From NCBI RefSeq assembly GCF_001429245.1, contig NZ_LMJE01000001.1:461047-525046 (forward strand): a stretch of 64,000 bases of DNA. The letters are read 5' to 3'. Made by a program: the position numbers and the translations under genes. Numbering within the stretch: position 1 is the first letter of the stretch; each line of letters starts with the position of its first letter. This DNA is from Rhizobium sp. Root274. GTDB taxonomy: Bacteria > Pseudomonadota > Alphaproteobacteria > Rhizobiales > Rhizobiaceae. Positions 7,520 through 15,309 of this stretch are shown here, one piece after another. The notes under the pieces were generated by a model, which was not told where the DNA came from, did not search any database, and saw only the letters and a program-made list of their open reading frames with translations.

Positions 7520-7927
7520 ATGACAGTCGTTTCTCACCCGGCGCCAGGGACCATCCTGCGTGTCGATCTATCAGAGGGATTCAGGCCTCCAGAGATGGTC
7601 AAGCGGCGTCCTGCGATCGTGCTCTCTCCTCCAATTCCGGGTAGGTCGTTTCTCTGCACGATCGTTCCTCTGAGTACGACAGTTCCCCGCCCGGTCTTGC
7701 CGCACCATATGCAGATCACACTCGACCCTCCGTTGCCGCACCCCTATTCAAGTCCGGTGATGTGGGGAAAGGGCGACATCGCACTCACGGTCGCCTTTCA
7801 TCGACTACGCCTCCTGTTCAACGGGCGCGATCAGGGACAACGAGTTTATGATGTTCGGGTTCTCGATCCGGAGACCCTTGAAAGAGTGCGCGACTGTGTT
7901 CGGTATGGCCTCGGGCTGCAACGTTGA
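7520..7927 (+). CDS. PemK/MazF-family toxin, apparently without antitoxin
   Basis: A 135-residue PemK/MazF-fold protein: GTILRVDLSEG at the first strand, KRRPAIVLSPP as the conserved second strand and VPLSTT after it. MazF-fold toxins are mRNA endonucleases that bind RNA at the dimer interface. No antitoxin precedes it: the only upstream frame (7379-7516, 45 codons) ends three bases before the ATG but does not resemble MazE or Phd. It may be a solitary regulator or depend on another antitoxin in the cell. An imperfect inverted repeat (CCCATTCGC with GCGAAATGGG, 7483-7510) overlaps the presumed promoter and could be an operator. Confidence 0.8.
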   Translation: MTVVSHPAPGTILRVDLSEGFRPPEMVKRRPAIVLSPPIPGRSFLCTIVPLSTTVPRPVLPHHMQITLDPPLPHPYSSPVMWGKGDIALTVAFHRLRLLFNGRDQGQRVYDVRVLDPETLERVRDCVRYGLGLQR

Positions 7928-8039
7928 CACCGCAGGCTCAAGCCCCCATATTGATTGCTGTCGCCGGTCGCACCGGCATTTAAGTCCACCCACGGGTGGC
8001 CATCTCGGCCGGGTGATCGCAAACCTTCCGGGATGTCAG

Positions 8040-8066
8040 CAAAACCCCGCCTCTGGCGGGGTTTTG
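8040..8066. terminator. bidirectional intrinsic terminator
   Basis: AAAACCCCGCC, loop TCT, GGCGGGGTTTT: a perfect 11-bp stem with A- and T-runs on both sides, plus one further C-G pair. It lies between the convergent PemK-like gene and the diguanylate cyclase gene and should stop transcription from both directions. The 110 bases before it also contain small hairpins (CCACC/GGTGG). Confidence 0.9.
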
Positions 8067-8111
8067 TGTTTGTGCCAACACATCTCCCACATTGATGGGA
8101 AGAATGCCGCC

Positions 8112-9280
8112 TCACCCCGCCTTAGACCTGTTCCGCCCCGCGCTCTTCGCCGCATACAATGCCTCGTCCGCCCGGGTCACCAGTTCCAGCGGGTTGCCCC
8201 TATCTGCCTCGCCTGCGCCGGCATAACCGGCCGAGACCGTGACCACGAACAGCCCGTCCGGGCGGGCGGGATGGGGGAGGCCCAGTTCGCGCACGGTGCG
8301 CACCAGCCGGTCGGCGAGGAAGGCCCCGCCGGTTTCGACGTCGGCGGAAAAGACGAGGGTGAATTCCTCGCCGCCATAGCGGGCGACGAAACCGTCATGC
8401 CGGTCGGCAAAGGCCTTGAGGGTGGCGGCAATCCGGCGCAAGGCCTCGTCGCCCGCAACATGGCCGAGCCGGTCGTTATAGGCCTTGAAGTGGTCGACAT
8501 CGACCATCAGCAACAGCATGGCGTCGTGGCCTGTGCGCCAGCCGGACAGCACCTCTTCCAGATGTCTTCGGTTGGCAATGCCGGTCAGCGCATCGGTGCG
8601 GGTGAGGTCGCGCAGTTCGTCGCCGATCCGCTCCGCCTGGTCCGCACGGTTCTGCGCATCATATTGCGCGACATAGGAGAGGCAGCGCTGCCGCTCGAAA
8701 TGCCAATTACCGTAAAGCGTGAAGAAGAGGCCGGTAATCGCCTGGACGGTCAGGGGAAAGATCAGGTTCGGGTCGAGGCCCGGCTTGGTGTGGATGACCC
8801 ACAGGGCGGCCAGGCAGGTGACGAAGGTGAAGATCAGCGCCAGGCGAAAGCGCAGGACCAGCAGCATGTTGCCGAAGAGCAGCACCAGCGGCAGCTCGCC
8901 CAGCGTATAGCTCGCATAGGGCGAGGCTGACAAATAGAGAAGAAACAGCGGCAGCAGGCTTGCGACGAACATGCCCTGCAGCAACAGGATCTCGCGGAAG
9001 ACAGGCGGCAGGCGCGGCACCAGCCAAAAGATCGCCAGCGAGCCCGGCACCAGCACGAAGAGCCGCATGGCCACCGTGAAGGGCTGGATGTCGGCCATCA
9101 GATAGAGGCTGGTCAAATTATAGATGTTGTAGACGATCAGGCCGACGATGATGGCGTGGCGCAGATGTGCCGCACACGGCCTTCGCCGAAATCCCGCTCG
9201 TAAGCCCGTTCGATCTCGGGTGGCATCCGCAACAGCCAATCCAGCCGCCCGTTTGCCCGTCCCTCTGCACGCATTGTCAT
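8112..9280 (-). pseudogene. diguanylate cyclase (GGDEF) with N-terminal frameshift
   Basis: The C-terminal part is a GGDEF domain with the active-site loop ARYGGEEF and the LTRTDALTGIANRR start, preceded by about six membrane segments. The natural N-terminus lies in another frame: from the ATG at 9280 (AGGA upstream) it reads MTMRAEGRANGRLDWLLRM and continues to VRHI, while the downstream frame resumes at RHAIIVGLIVYN. The switch lies at about 9161-9170 and needs a one-base change in net length. Without correction, translation from 9280 stops after about 47 codons. Either the gene is inactivated or there is a sequence error. The architecture resembles the cyclase at 21535-22725. Confidence 0.8.
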
Positions 9281-9467
9281 TCCTGTCGCCGGCCATCAGG
9301 CTCTTCTGGCGGGCGCACCGTGCGACCCACCCGAATGATGCGCCAGACATACAAAGAATTCTCTAATTTAGTTGCTTCGATTCTCGGCAGCTTGCGTTTT
9401 GTCAGGTCTGATCAGGGCGGGCGGCAATGCGATCTCGGCGATCGTTCGGGGTGGCGGAACACCGCGA

Positions 9468-9896
9468 TTACGGACGATTTGCGAGGTCAACCCTGCCCTT
9501 CTCAACCAAGGCAATCACCCGGGAGAGAACCAGCTCGAAGAAGTCCTTGGGCAGAAGCCCGTAATGCATTCTGGTCGAATCTGAGGGGAGAGGACGCAAA
9601 TGGGATCCGGGCCAGACAAAGCGATTGGCCTCTCCGAGCCTGATGTAGTTTCCCCCGTCATCCAACCCGCAGGCCTTGCAAATTTCAAGAGGAATTTCGA
9701 GCGAGAGGTGTTCTTCGCCAATCTCCGGCGGTGAATGGGTAATGGGGATCAGCGTGACCTTGCCCGTCTTCCGGGAGGACAGGATGATCGCGCAGGGCCG
9801 ATCCTTTCCCCCTTCCGAAAAGCCCTCCAATTCATCCTTGTGCCAAAGATAGTTGTAGCGAACGACAAGGCCCGGGACTGGTTCCGGCAGGTTCAC
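9468..9896 (-). CDS. PemK/MazF-like toxin of a two-gene module
   Basis: A 142-residue protein with a PemK-like core: VPGLVVRYNYLW, then DRPCAIILSSRKTGKVTLIPITHSPP, the two conserved strands and loop of MazF-fold toxins. The C-terminal half (RLGEANRFVWPGSHLRPLP) is longer than in standard MazF. The GTG start overlaps the TGA of the upstream antitoxin-like gene by four bases, so the two are translationally coupled. Toxicity and target are inferred from the fold. It is the third such unit within 10 kb. Confidence 0.7.
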   Translation of the reverse strand: MNLPEPVPGLVVRYNYLWHKDELEGFSEGGKDRPCAIILSSRKTGKVTLIPITHSPPEIGEEHLSLEIPLEICKACGLDDGGNYIRLGEANRFVWPGSHLRPLPSDSTRMHYGLLPKDFFELVLSRVIALVEKGRVDLANRP

Positions 9897-10147
9897 TCAG
9901 ACACCACGCCCCATTGAGTGTCTTTTAGGTCTGCCAGCATCTCATCGTCAAAGTCAGCAAAGGAAATCACCTCCCGCTCCTTGCTCTTCAAACGCTGATA
10001 ATTCTCAAGCTCTTTCGCGCTGAGATATCCGCCAATCACGCGGTCATGCGACGTCACTTCGATCACACCGGCGGAATGAGCCTCGTCCTGATAATGGGCG
10101 AAGTTGCGCGAGAACTTGGTCGCGGGAACTTTTATAGGATGCGCCAT
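9893..10147 (-). CDS. Phd/YefM-like antitoxin
   Basis: An 84-residue protein beginning MAHPIKVPATKFSRNFAHYQD. The N-terminal part has the Phd/YefM pattern (xxxARxxFxxxLxxA-like helix, then VIEVTSHDRVIGGYLS), the DNA-binding half of these antitoxins; the acidic C-terminus (SFADFDDEMLADLKD) would wrap the toxin. It overlaps the PemK-like gene by four bases. The start at 10147 was chosen because GGAGGGAGA lies just upstream, inside the longer open frame. A 23-bp dyad immediately upstream is probably its own operator. Confidence 0.7.
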   Translation of the reverse strand: MAHPIKVPATKFSRNFAHYQDEAHSAGVIEVTSHDRVIGGYLSAKELENYQRLKSKEREVISFADFDDEMLADLKDTQWGVVSE

Positions 10148-10168
10148 AACGTAGTCTCCCTCCATGCC

Positions 10169-10191
10169 AAAATACGTAATTTACGCATTTT
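10169..10191. promoter_or_regulatory. 23-bp operator-like dyad upstream of the antitoxin
   Basis: Arms AAAATACGTAA and TTACGCATTTT around a single central T match at 10 of 11 positions. It lies 22 bases before the antitoxin start, where an antitoxin autoregulatory site is expected. Confidence 0.7.
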
Positions 10192-10232
10192 TACAAGGGC
10201 ACAGATGCGAGCGTATCCACGGGCAGAGACGC

Positions 10233-10273
10233 CTATACTCCCTACTCCCCACTCCCTATTCGCCACTCGCCCC
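10233..10273. repeat. short pyrimidine-rich tandem repeat
   Basis: A 7-8-nt periodic series of CTCCCTA/CTCCCCA/CTCCCTATTCGCCACTCGCC type. Runs of this kind occur between genes in rhizobial genomes, as far as I recall. It lies between the antitoxin promoter and the end of copZ. Confidence 0.5.
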
Positions 10274-10283
10274 TCCGCGAGCC

Positions 10284-10487
10284 TCACCCTTCCCGCACCG
10301 GCGTATAGCCGGCCTCGCGGATTGCCGCTTCGGCAAGCGCCGCATCGCCTTCGACTACCGCCTTTCGGGCGGCGAGGTCCATGGTGATGGCCTTGCCCGG
10401 CAGGGCTTCAGCCAGTGCCTTGGCGACCGTCTTTTCGCAGTGCCCGCAGGTCATGTCGTCGATCTTGAATACCGTGTGTCCGGTCAT
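10284..10487 (-). CDS. copZ: CopZ-like copper chaperone (HMA domain)
   Basis: A 67-residue heavy-metal-associated domain with the copper site MTCGHC at residues 12-17 in the first loop and the usual beta-alpha-beta-beta-alpha-beta pattern ending AIREAGYTPV. Such proteins carry Cu(I) to the copper-exporting P-type ATPase. The ATG at 10487 has GGAAG upstream. It follows cueR by about 70 bases on the same strand and lies near copA, a standard copper-tolerance set. Expression is probably CueR-dependent, though no separate CueR box is visible directly before it. Confidence 0.9.
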   Translation of the reverse strand: MTGHTVFKIDDMTCGHCEKTVAKALAEALPGKAITMDLAARKAVVEGDAALAEAAIREAGYTPVREG

Positions 10488-10560
10488 GCTTGTGTCTTCC
10501 TTTTCTGGCGCCCTTGGCACCGTTTCCGATCGGATCCTGCACCTTCCCACAGGGGCAAGG

Positions 10561-11010
10561 TCAATCCCTGCAACATGTTTCGCCCTTTGTTTTCGGGATG
10601 GTCTTTGGCCGCTGTGGCCGGCCTTCGAGATCGGCGAGGATCGGGCAATTCGGCCTGTTATCGCCGTGGCAGCGCTCGGCCAGATGGAAAAGCGTGTCGC
10701 GCATCGCCTGCATCTCGGCGATCTTCGTTTCCAGTTCCTCCACATGGGCGAGCGCTAACGCCTTCACCTCGGCGCTTGCCCGTTCCTTGTCGTCCCACAG
10801 CTTCAACAGCCGCTCCGTCTCCTCCAGCGAAAAGCCGAGCTTGCGCGAGCGGCGCACGAAACGCAGCCGGTTGACGCTGTCAGCGTCATAAACCCGGTAA
10901 TTCGACGCAGTGCGCCCCGCCGTCGCAATCAGCCCGATCTCCTCGTAATAGCGGATCATCTTGGCCGAAACCCCGGAAGCGTCAGCGGCTTCACCGATGT
11001 TCATCGTCAT
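10561..11010 (-). CDS. cueR: CueR-type MerR-family copper regulator
   Basis: A 149-residue MerR-family activator. It has the N-terminal helix-turn-helix (MNIGEAADASGVSAKMIRYYEEIGL), the YRVYDADSVNRLRFV wing, a long dimerisation helix and, near the C-terminus, Cys114 and Cys122 in a CHGDNRPNC loop, the Cu(I)-binding pair of CueR. After about 130 the tail ends GETCCRD, with two further cysteines. It should distort and activate the long-spacer promoter upstream of copA (dyad 13861-13881). An approximately 200-bp palindromic repeat lies directly upstream and separates it from copA. Confidence 0.9.
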   Translation of the reverse strand: MTMNIGEAADASGVSAKMIRYYEEIGLIATAGRTASNYRVYDADSVNRLRFVRRSRKLGFSLEETERLLKLWDDKERASAEVKALALAHVEELETKIAEMQAMRDTLFHLAERCHGDNRPNCPILADLEGRPQRPKTIPKTKGETCCRD

Positions 11011-11029
11011 GGTCGTTCTCCGTTTGCTG

Positions 11030-11228
11030 ACCTCCCCCCTTGCGGGGGAGGACGGAAAATCGAAGATTTAGGCGCGCGAAAGCCGCCTAAACTTCAGATT
11101 TTTCCTGGTGGGGGGCAAGGTTCCGTCTGTGCCGACCTTACCGAGCCCCCCTCTTGCAAAATCTGAGGTTTAGCCCTGATCGGGCTAAGCCCTCGATTTT
11201 GCGTTCTCCCCCGCAAGGGGGGAGATGG
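11030..11228. repeat. about 200-bp composite inverted repeat reaching into copA
   Basis: The two halves are near mirror images. The left half starts CCTCCCCCCTTGCGGGGGAG and includes ACGGAAAATCGAAGATTTAGG. The reverse complement of the right half starts ATCTCCCCCCTTGCGGGGGA and includes ACGCAAAATCGAGGGCTTAG. Inner parts (CTTCAGATTTT with AAAATCTGAGG) also pair. The RNA or single strand could form one very long hairpin. The right arm covers the last 14 or so codons of copA and its stop codon. Confidence 0.85.
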
Positions 11229-13833
11229 TTTCCGTCACCTTCGCCGCCCTCAGCCGCAGCGCATTGCTCAACACGAAGACGCTCGACAACCCCATGGCGG
11301 CCGCGCCCAGCATCGGCGAAAACGTGATGCCGAAGAGCGGATAGAGCAGACCCGCCGCCACCGGGATCAGGGCGACGTTATAGCCGAAGGCCCAGAACAG
11401 GTTCTGACGGATATTGCCCATGACCGCGTCCGAAAGCTCGATGGCATGCAGCGCGCCCATCAGGTCGCCGCCGACGAGCACCACATCGGCGCTTTCGATC
11501 GCGACATCCGTGCCGGTGCCGATGGCAATTCCGGCATCGGCCGTGGCGAGCGCCGGGGCATCATTGATGCCGTCGCCGACAAAGGCGCCCCGGCCGCCCT
11601 TTTCCTGCAAGGCTTTGATCGCGCTTACCTTGCCCTCGGGCAGCACTTCGGCCACCACCTGATCGATGCCGGCCTTTTTCGCCACCGCATGGGCCGTGCG
11701 CGCATTGTCACCTGTCACCATCATCAGCTTCAGCCCGCGGGCCTTGAGCGCCGCAATCGCCGTCGCGCTCGTCTCCTTGATCGGATCGGCGACCGCCAGC
11801 GCGGCTGCGAGCTTGCCGTCGAGCGCCACATAAAGCGGGCTTGCGCCTTCATCGGCAAGACGGGTGACGGCGGCACGCAAGTCACTCTTTTCGCCCTCAC
11901 CCATCACCCCGAGCTTCACCATGAAGCGATCCGCGCCCGCCGCAATCCGCCGCCCCTCGACGATCCCGGTCACACCGAAACCGGCCACAGCCTCGACCTG
12001 ATCGACGGCAGAGAGCGCAATTGCCCGCTCTTCCGCCGCCCGCACGATGGCGTCCGCCAGCGGATGTTCCGAGCGCGCCTCAAGGCTTGCCGTCAGCCGC
12101 AGCACGTCGACCTCGCCAAAACCATCAGCCGTGACGATCTCGGTCAGTTCGGGCTTTCCGGCGGTGATTGTCCCGGTCTTGTCCATCACCACCCAATCGA
12201 TGCCGGCGAGGCTTTGTAATGCGTCGCCCTTGCGGAAGAGCACGCCGAGTTCGGCCGCCCGTCCCGTGCCGACCATGATCGAGGTGGGCGTGGCAAGCCC
12301 CATGGCGCAGGGGCAGGCGATGATCAGGACGGCAACCGCCGCGACCAGGCCATGGGTATAGGCAGGCTCAGGCCCGAGCAGCAGCCAGATCAGGAAGGTA
12401 ACGACGGCAATGCCAATCACCGCCGGCACGAACCAGGCCGTCACCTCGTCCACCAGCCGCTGGATCGGCAGCTTGGCGCCCTGCGCCTCCTGCACCAGCC
12501 GAATGATGCGCGACAGCATCATGTCGGCGCCGACGCCCGTTGCCTCGAAGCGGAAGGCGCCCTGGCCATTGACCGTGCCGCCGATGACGGTGGCGCCAAC
12601 GCCCTTCTCGACCGGGATCGGCTCGCCCGAGATCATCGCCTCATCGACGGCGCTCGCCCCATCGATCACACGGCCATCTACCGGAATACGCTCACCCGGC
12701 CTGATCACGACGACATCGCCGACGACAACAGAGGAAAGCGGCACGTCGAGCGTCGTCCCGTCGCGTTCCACCCGGGCGGTCTTGGCCTGCAGACCGGCGA
12801 GCTTGCGGATCGCCGCACCGGTGCGGCCCTTGGCACGCGCTTCCAGCAGCCGCCCGAGCAGGATCAGCGACACGATGACGGTCGCCGCCTCGTAATAGAC
12901 ATGGCGGGCATCAACAGGCAAAAGCTGAGGCGCAAAGGTCGTCACCAGCGAATAGAGATAGGCCGCGCCCGTGCCGAGCGCCACCAGCGCATTCATGTCG
13001 GGCGACAGGCGCAGGAGCGAGGGCACGCCTTTCATATAGAAGCGCCGTCCAGGCCCGACAAGCACCGCGGTCGCCAGCGCAAACTGCAGCAGATACAGCG
13101 TGTTGCCCGGAAACACTTCCATCAGCATATGATGCAGCGGCGGATAGATATGGCCGCCCATTTCCAGGATGAACAGCGGCAGAGTGAGCACCAGTGCCAC
13201 CAGGAAATCGCGCTGCAGACCGGCAATCTCCTTCTCCCGCCGCGCCTCGCGACTGTCGCCTGCCGTGGCGGCGGTTGCCTTTGCGGCACCGGGTGCGGCG
13301 CCCGATACCGCCGCCTGTGCGACATCCGCCGTAGCAGTCGCGCTTACGGCATTGCCCGCCTCTGCTGGCATGCGAGACTCGCCTGCAAGCCGCACGGCAT
13401 AACCCGCCTTGGCGACGGCGGCGGTCAACGAGGGCAAGGCCGATACCCCACCCAGCGCCGTGACGATCGCCTCGCCCGTCGCCAGATTGACGCTCGCCGT
13501 CTCGACGGAAGGCACCGTCTTCAGCGCCTTCTCGACACGCGAGACACAGGAGGCGCAGGTCATGTCCTCGACCTCGAGCAGCAGCGTCTCGGCCTTCGCC
13601 TGATAGCCGGCCTTGTCGATCGCGACGAGCAGCGCTGCGGCCGAAAAGTCCTTGCCCGGCTTTACCGACAGCGTCTCTGTGGCGAAATTCACCGCACTCT
13701 CTTCGACGCCGGGAACCGTTGCCGCGGCCTTTTCCACCCGTCGCACACAGGATGCGCAGGTCATGCCCTCAACGGGCAAGAGGATGGGTTCAGATATTTT
13801 CTTGGCCGCTTCGGGCCGGGACTGCATGTTCAT
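11185..13833 (-). CDS. copA: Cu(I)-exporting P1B-type ATPase
   Basis: An 882-residue inner-membrane copper pump. Two N-terminal HMA domains carry MTCASC sites (Cys26/29 and Cys93/96), joined by an Ala-rich linker to eight membrane helices. The transport motif CPC lies at 507-509 in [12 protein letters not shown], the phosphorylated Asp is 551 in DKTGT, and [10 protein letters not shown] marks the hinge. It exports cytoplasmic Cu(I) delivered by CopZ. The ATG at 13833 has a GGAGGTGA site. A CueR-type dyad lies 28 bases upstream. The last residues ([12 protein letters not shown]) and stop codon are encoded by the arm of the adjoining palindromic repeat, so the native C-terminus was probably replaced. 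Confidence 0.95.
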   Translation of the reverse strand: MNMQSRPEAAKKISEPILLPVEGMTCASCVRRVEKAAATVPGVEESAVNFATETLSVKPGKDFSAAALLVAIDKAGYQAKAETLLLEVEDMTCASCVSRVEKALKTVPSVETASVNLATGEAIVTALGGVSALPSLTAAVAKAGYAVRLAGESRMPAEAGNAVSATATADVAQAAVSGAAPGAAKATAATAGDSREARREKEIAGLQRDFLVALVLTLPLFILEMGGHIYPPLHHMLMEVFPGNTLYLLQFALATAVLVGPGRRFYMKGVPSLLRLSPDMNALVALGTGAAYLYSLVTTFAPQLLPVDARHVYYEAATVIVSLILLGRLLEARAKGRTGAAIRKLAGLQAKTARVERDGTTLDVPLSSVVVGDVVVIRPGERIPVDGRVIDGASAVDEAMISGEPIPVEKGVGATVIGGTVNGQGAFRFEATGVGADMMLSRIIRLVQEAQGAKLPIQRLVDEVTAWFVPAVIGIAVVTFLIWLLLGPEPAYTHGLVAAVAVLIIACPCAMGLATPTSIMVGTGRAAELGVLFRKGDALQSLAGIDWVVMDKTGTITAGKPELTEIVTADGFGEVDVLRLTASLEARSEHPLADAIVRAAEERAIALSAVDQVEAVAGFGVTGIVEGRRIAAGADRFMVKLGVMGEGEKSDLRAAVTRLADEGASPLYVALDGKLAAALAVADPIKETSATAIAALKARGLKLMMVTGDNARTAHAVAKKAGIDQVVAEVLPEGKVSAIKALQEKGGRGAFVGDGINDAPALATADAGIAIGTGTDVAIESADVVLVGGDLMGALHAIELSDAVMGNIRQNLFWAFGYNVALIPVAAGLLYPLFGITFSPMLGAAAMGLSSVFVLSNALRLRAAKVTETISPLAGENAKSRA

Positions 13834-13860
13834 GGCGGTCACCTCCGCCACAATAGATGG

Positions 13861-13881
13861 ACCTTCCCATCATGGGAGGGT
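13861..13881. promoter_or_regulatory. CueR-type operator of copA
   Basis: Arms ACCTTCCCAT and ATGGGAGGGT around one base match at 9 of 10 positions. Read towards copA it follows a TTGACC -35 element, with a 19-20-bp spacer before an AT-rich -10, the layout of MerR-family promoters. The rest of the spacer up to 14045 shows nothing assignable. Confidence 0.85.
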
Positions 13882-14045
13882 CAAGGGGTGGGGGACGATT
13901 TTCTTGGGGGTGTGCTTACAGGCTTTATCTATCTTTGCTTTGGGTGGAGATAGGATACGTTTTTCCCGCCGTCGAACCGGCTCCCTGCTATGCGTCGTCG
14001 GGCACCATGCCACCGGACCCGGCCTTGCCAGAAAACCTCCGATCC

Positions 14046-14057
14046 GTTACATGTAAC
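14046..14057. promoter_or_regulatory. palindromic operator of the MazEF module
   Basis: GTTACATGTAAC is a perfect 12-bp palindrome 24 bases before the antitoxin ATG, close to the expected promoter. It is probably bound by the MazE-like antitoxin. Confidence 0.6.
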
Positions 14058-14080
14058 AGACACGTTCTGAGGAGACCGAC

Positions 14081-14317
14081 ATGGCAACATCCATTGGAAG
14101 GCGGGTACAAAAACGTCGGGATGCGTTGCGACAGCAGGGGTTGCGGCCGGTCCAGATCTGGCTGCCCGATGTACGGAGCCCAGGATTTGCCGAGGAATGC
14201 GCACGACAGGCGCGGCTCACAGCAGCAGCCGATCTCAAGGACACCGAACTCTCAGACTTCCTCGATGACGCGCTTGCCGACCTCGACGCACCGGAGACGT
14301 CCGAGGACGAGGCGTGA
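14081..14317 (+). CDS. mazE: MazE-like antitoxin (DUF3018 type)
   Basis: A 78-residue antitoxin. The N-terminal region with GLRPVQIWLPDVRSPGFAEECARQ is typical of the DUF3018/MazE group found beside PemK-type toxins, and the acidic C-terminus (LSDFLDDALADLD) is the likely toxin-neutralising tail. GGAGA precedes the ATG. Its TGA overlaps the GTG start of the toxin. A perfect 12-bp palindrome upstream fits autoregulation by the antitoxin or the complex. Confidence 0.85.
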   Translation: MATSIGRRVQKRRDALRQQGLRPVQIWLPDVRSPGFAEECARQARLTAAADLKDTELSDFLDDALADLDAPETSEDEA

Positions 14318-14637
14318 AGCGGGGTGACATCGTCACCGTCGCAATCAGCGGCGACTTCGGCAAACCTCGCCCGGCGGTCATCATCCAGAGCGATCGTTTC
14401 CAGGACACGGGCACACTGACGGTTCTGCTCATCACCAGCACGGTGATCGAAGCGCCGCTTCTGCGGGTGCCAATTGCGCCTGATGCCGAGAACGGGCTCT
14501 TGAACGCCTCCTTCATCATGATCGACAAGGCTATGTCGGTAAAGCGGGAGCGTATCGGCAAGGTGACAGGCAGGGCGAGCGCCGACATCATGCTGACGGT
14601 GACCCGGAACTTGGCAGTGTTTCTCGGCATGGGCTGA
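14314..14637 (+). CDS. mazF: MazF/PemK endoribonuclease toxin
   Basis: A 107-residue MazF-fold toxin. It starts MKRGDIVTVAISGDFGKPRPAVIIQSD, containing the conserved first strand and the basic PRPAVIIQ strand; LLITSTVIEAPLLRVPI follows, and the C-terminal helix ends at VTRNLAVFLGMG. The length is standard. MazF toxins cut mRNA at short sequence motifs; the target here cannot be deduced. The gene starts with GTG inside the end of the antitoxin gene (GTGA overlap), so the pair is translationally coupled. Confidence 0.9.
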   Translation: MKRGDIVTVAISGDFGKPRPAVIIQSDRFQDTGTLTVLLITSTVIEAPLLRVPIAPDAENGLLNASFIMIDKAMSVKRERIGKVTGRASADIMLTVTRNLAVFLGMG

Positions 14638-14808
14638 CGGCGCCGTTTCATTCGAGACGGTGTGACGCAGCAGAAGGTCGTTCATTCGTGCCAATCTGCA
14701 GGCCGATGAAAATCGCCGCGGCCTGCAAGCAGCCTCTCGGGCCTTGCCGAGATCAGGGACCGGGCGCAGATTGCCCCTGCGAACCCGCGAGACCAAGGGG
14801 GACTGTCG

Positions 14809-15210
14809 ATGCTCATCGGGACCTGCCATTGCGGCAAATCGGGCTTTACGCTCACGGGCGACCCCGGGCCGGCGACCGCCTGCAACTGCACGCTCTGCCG
14901 TCGCTATGGCGCGCTCTGGGCCTATGACTACGAGAACGATCGCATTGCCATCACCGGCGCGCCCTCCTCCTATAGACGGGCCGGCCCGGACACGTCCTTT
15001 CTCGAAATCTTGTTCTGCCCGACCTGCGCCTGTGTGCTCGCCTGGCGGGCCTTGCGCACGGACGACGACGGCCGGCGGCGGATCGCGGTCAACCTGCGGC
15101 TTGCCCCACCAGACGCCGTCGCCGACCTGCCGATCGACCATTTCGACGGCCTGGACACCTTCGAAGACCTCCCCTCCCGCGGCGACTGCGTGCGTGATCT
15201 CTGGGCGTGA
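14809..15210 (+). CDS. GFA/CENP-V-type zinc protein
   Basis: A 133-residue glutathione-dependent-formaldehyde-activating (GFA) family protein. It has the zinc-binding pattern of the family: Cys6 and Cys8 in CHCG, Cys25/27/30 in CNCTLC and Cys70/73/75 in CPTCAC. Members have a beta-tent fold with one or two structural zincs, and most lack proven catalytic activity; the original Gfa binds S-hydroxymethylglutathione-related substrates. GGGGGA precedes the ATG. A terminator-like hairpin follows the stop. Confidence 0.88.
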   Translation: MLIGTCHCGKSGFTLTGDPGPATACNCTLCRRYGALWAYDYENDRIAITGAPSSYRRAGPDTSFLEILFCPTCACVLAWRALRTDDDGRRRIAVNLRLAPPDAVADLPIDHFDGLDTFEDLPSRGDCVRDLWA

Positions 15211-15245
15211 GCGGGCTTTTCCCAGCATGGGCCTTCTAACGACCA

Positions 15246-15272
15246 AAGGCCGATCACATCGTGACCGGCCTT
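15246..15272. terminator. terminator-like hairpin between convergent genes
   Basis: AAGGCCG-A-TCAC, loop ATC, GTGA-C-CGGCCTT. An 11-pair stem with one mismatch; T-runs are short on both sides. It separates the GFA gene from the convergent chemoreceptor gene. Confidence 0.6.
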
Positions 15273-15309
15273 CTGCCTTCAAGATCCGTGGCGCGTTACG
15301 ACGACCTTC

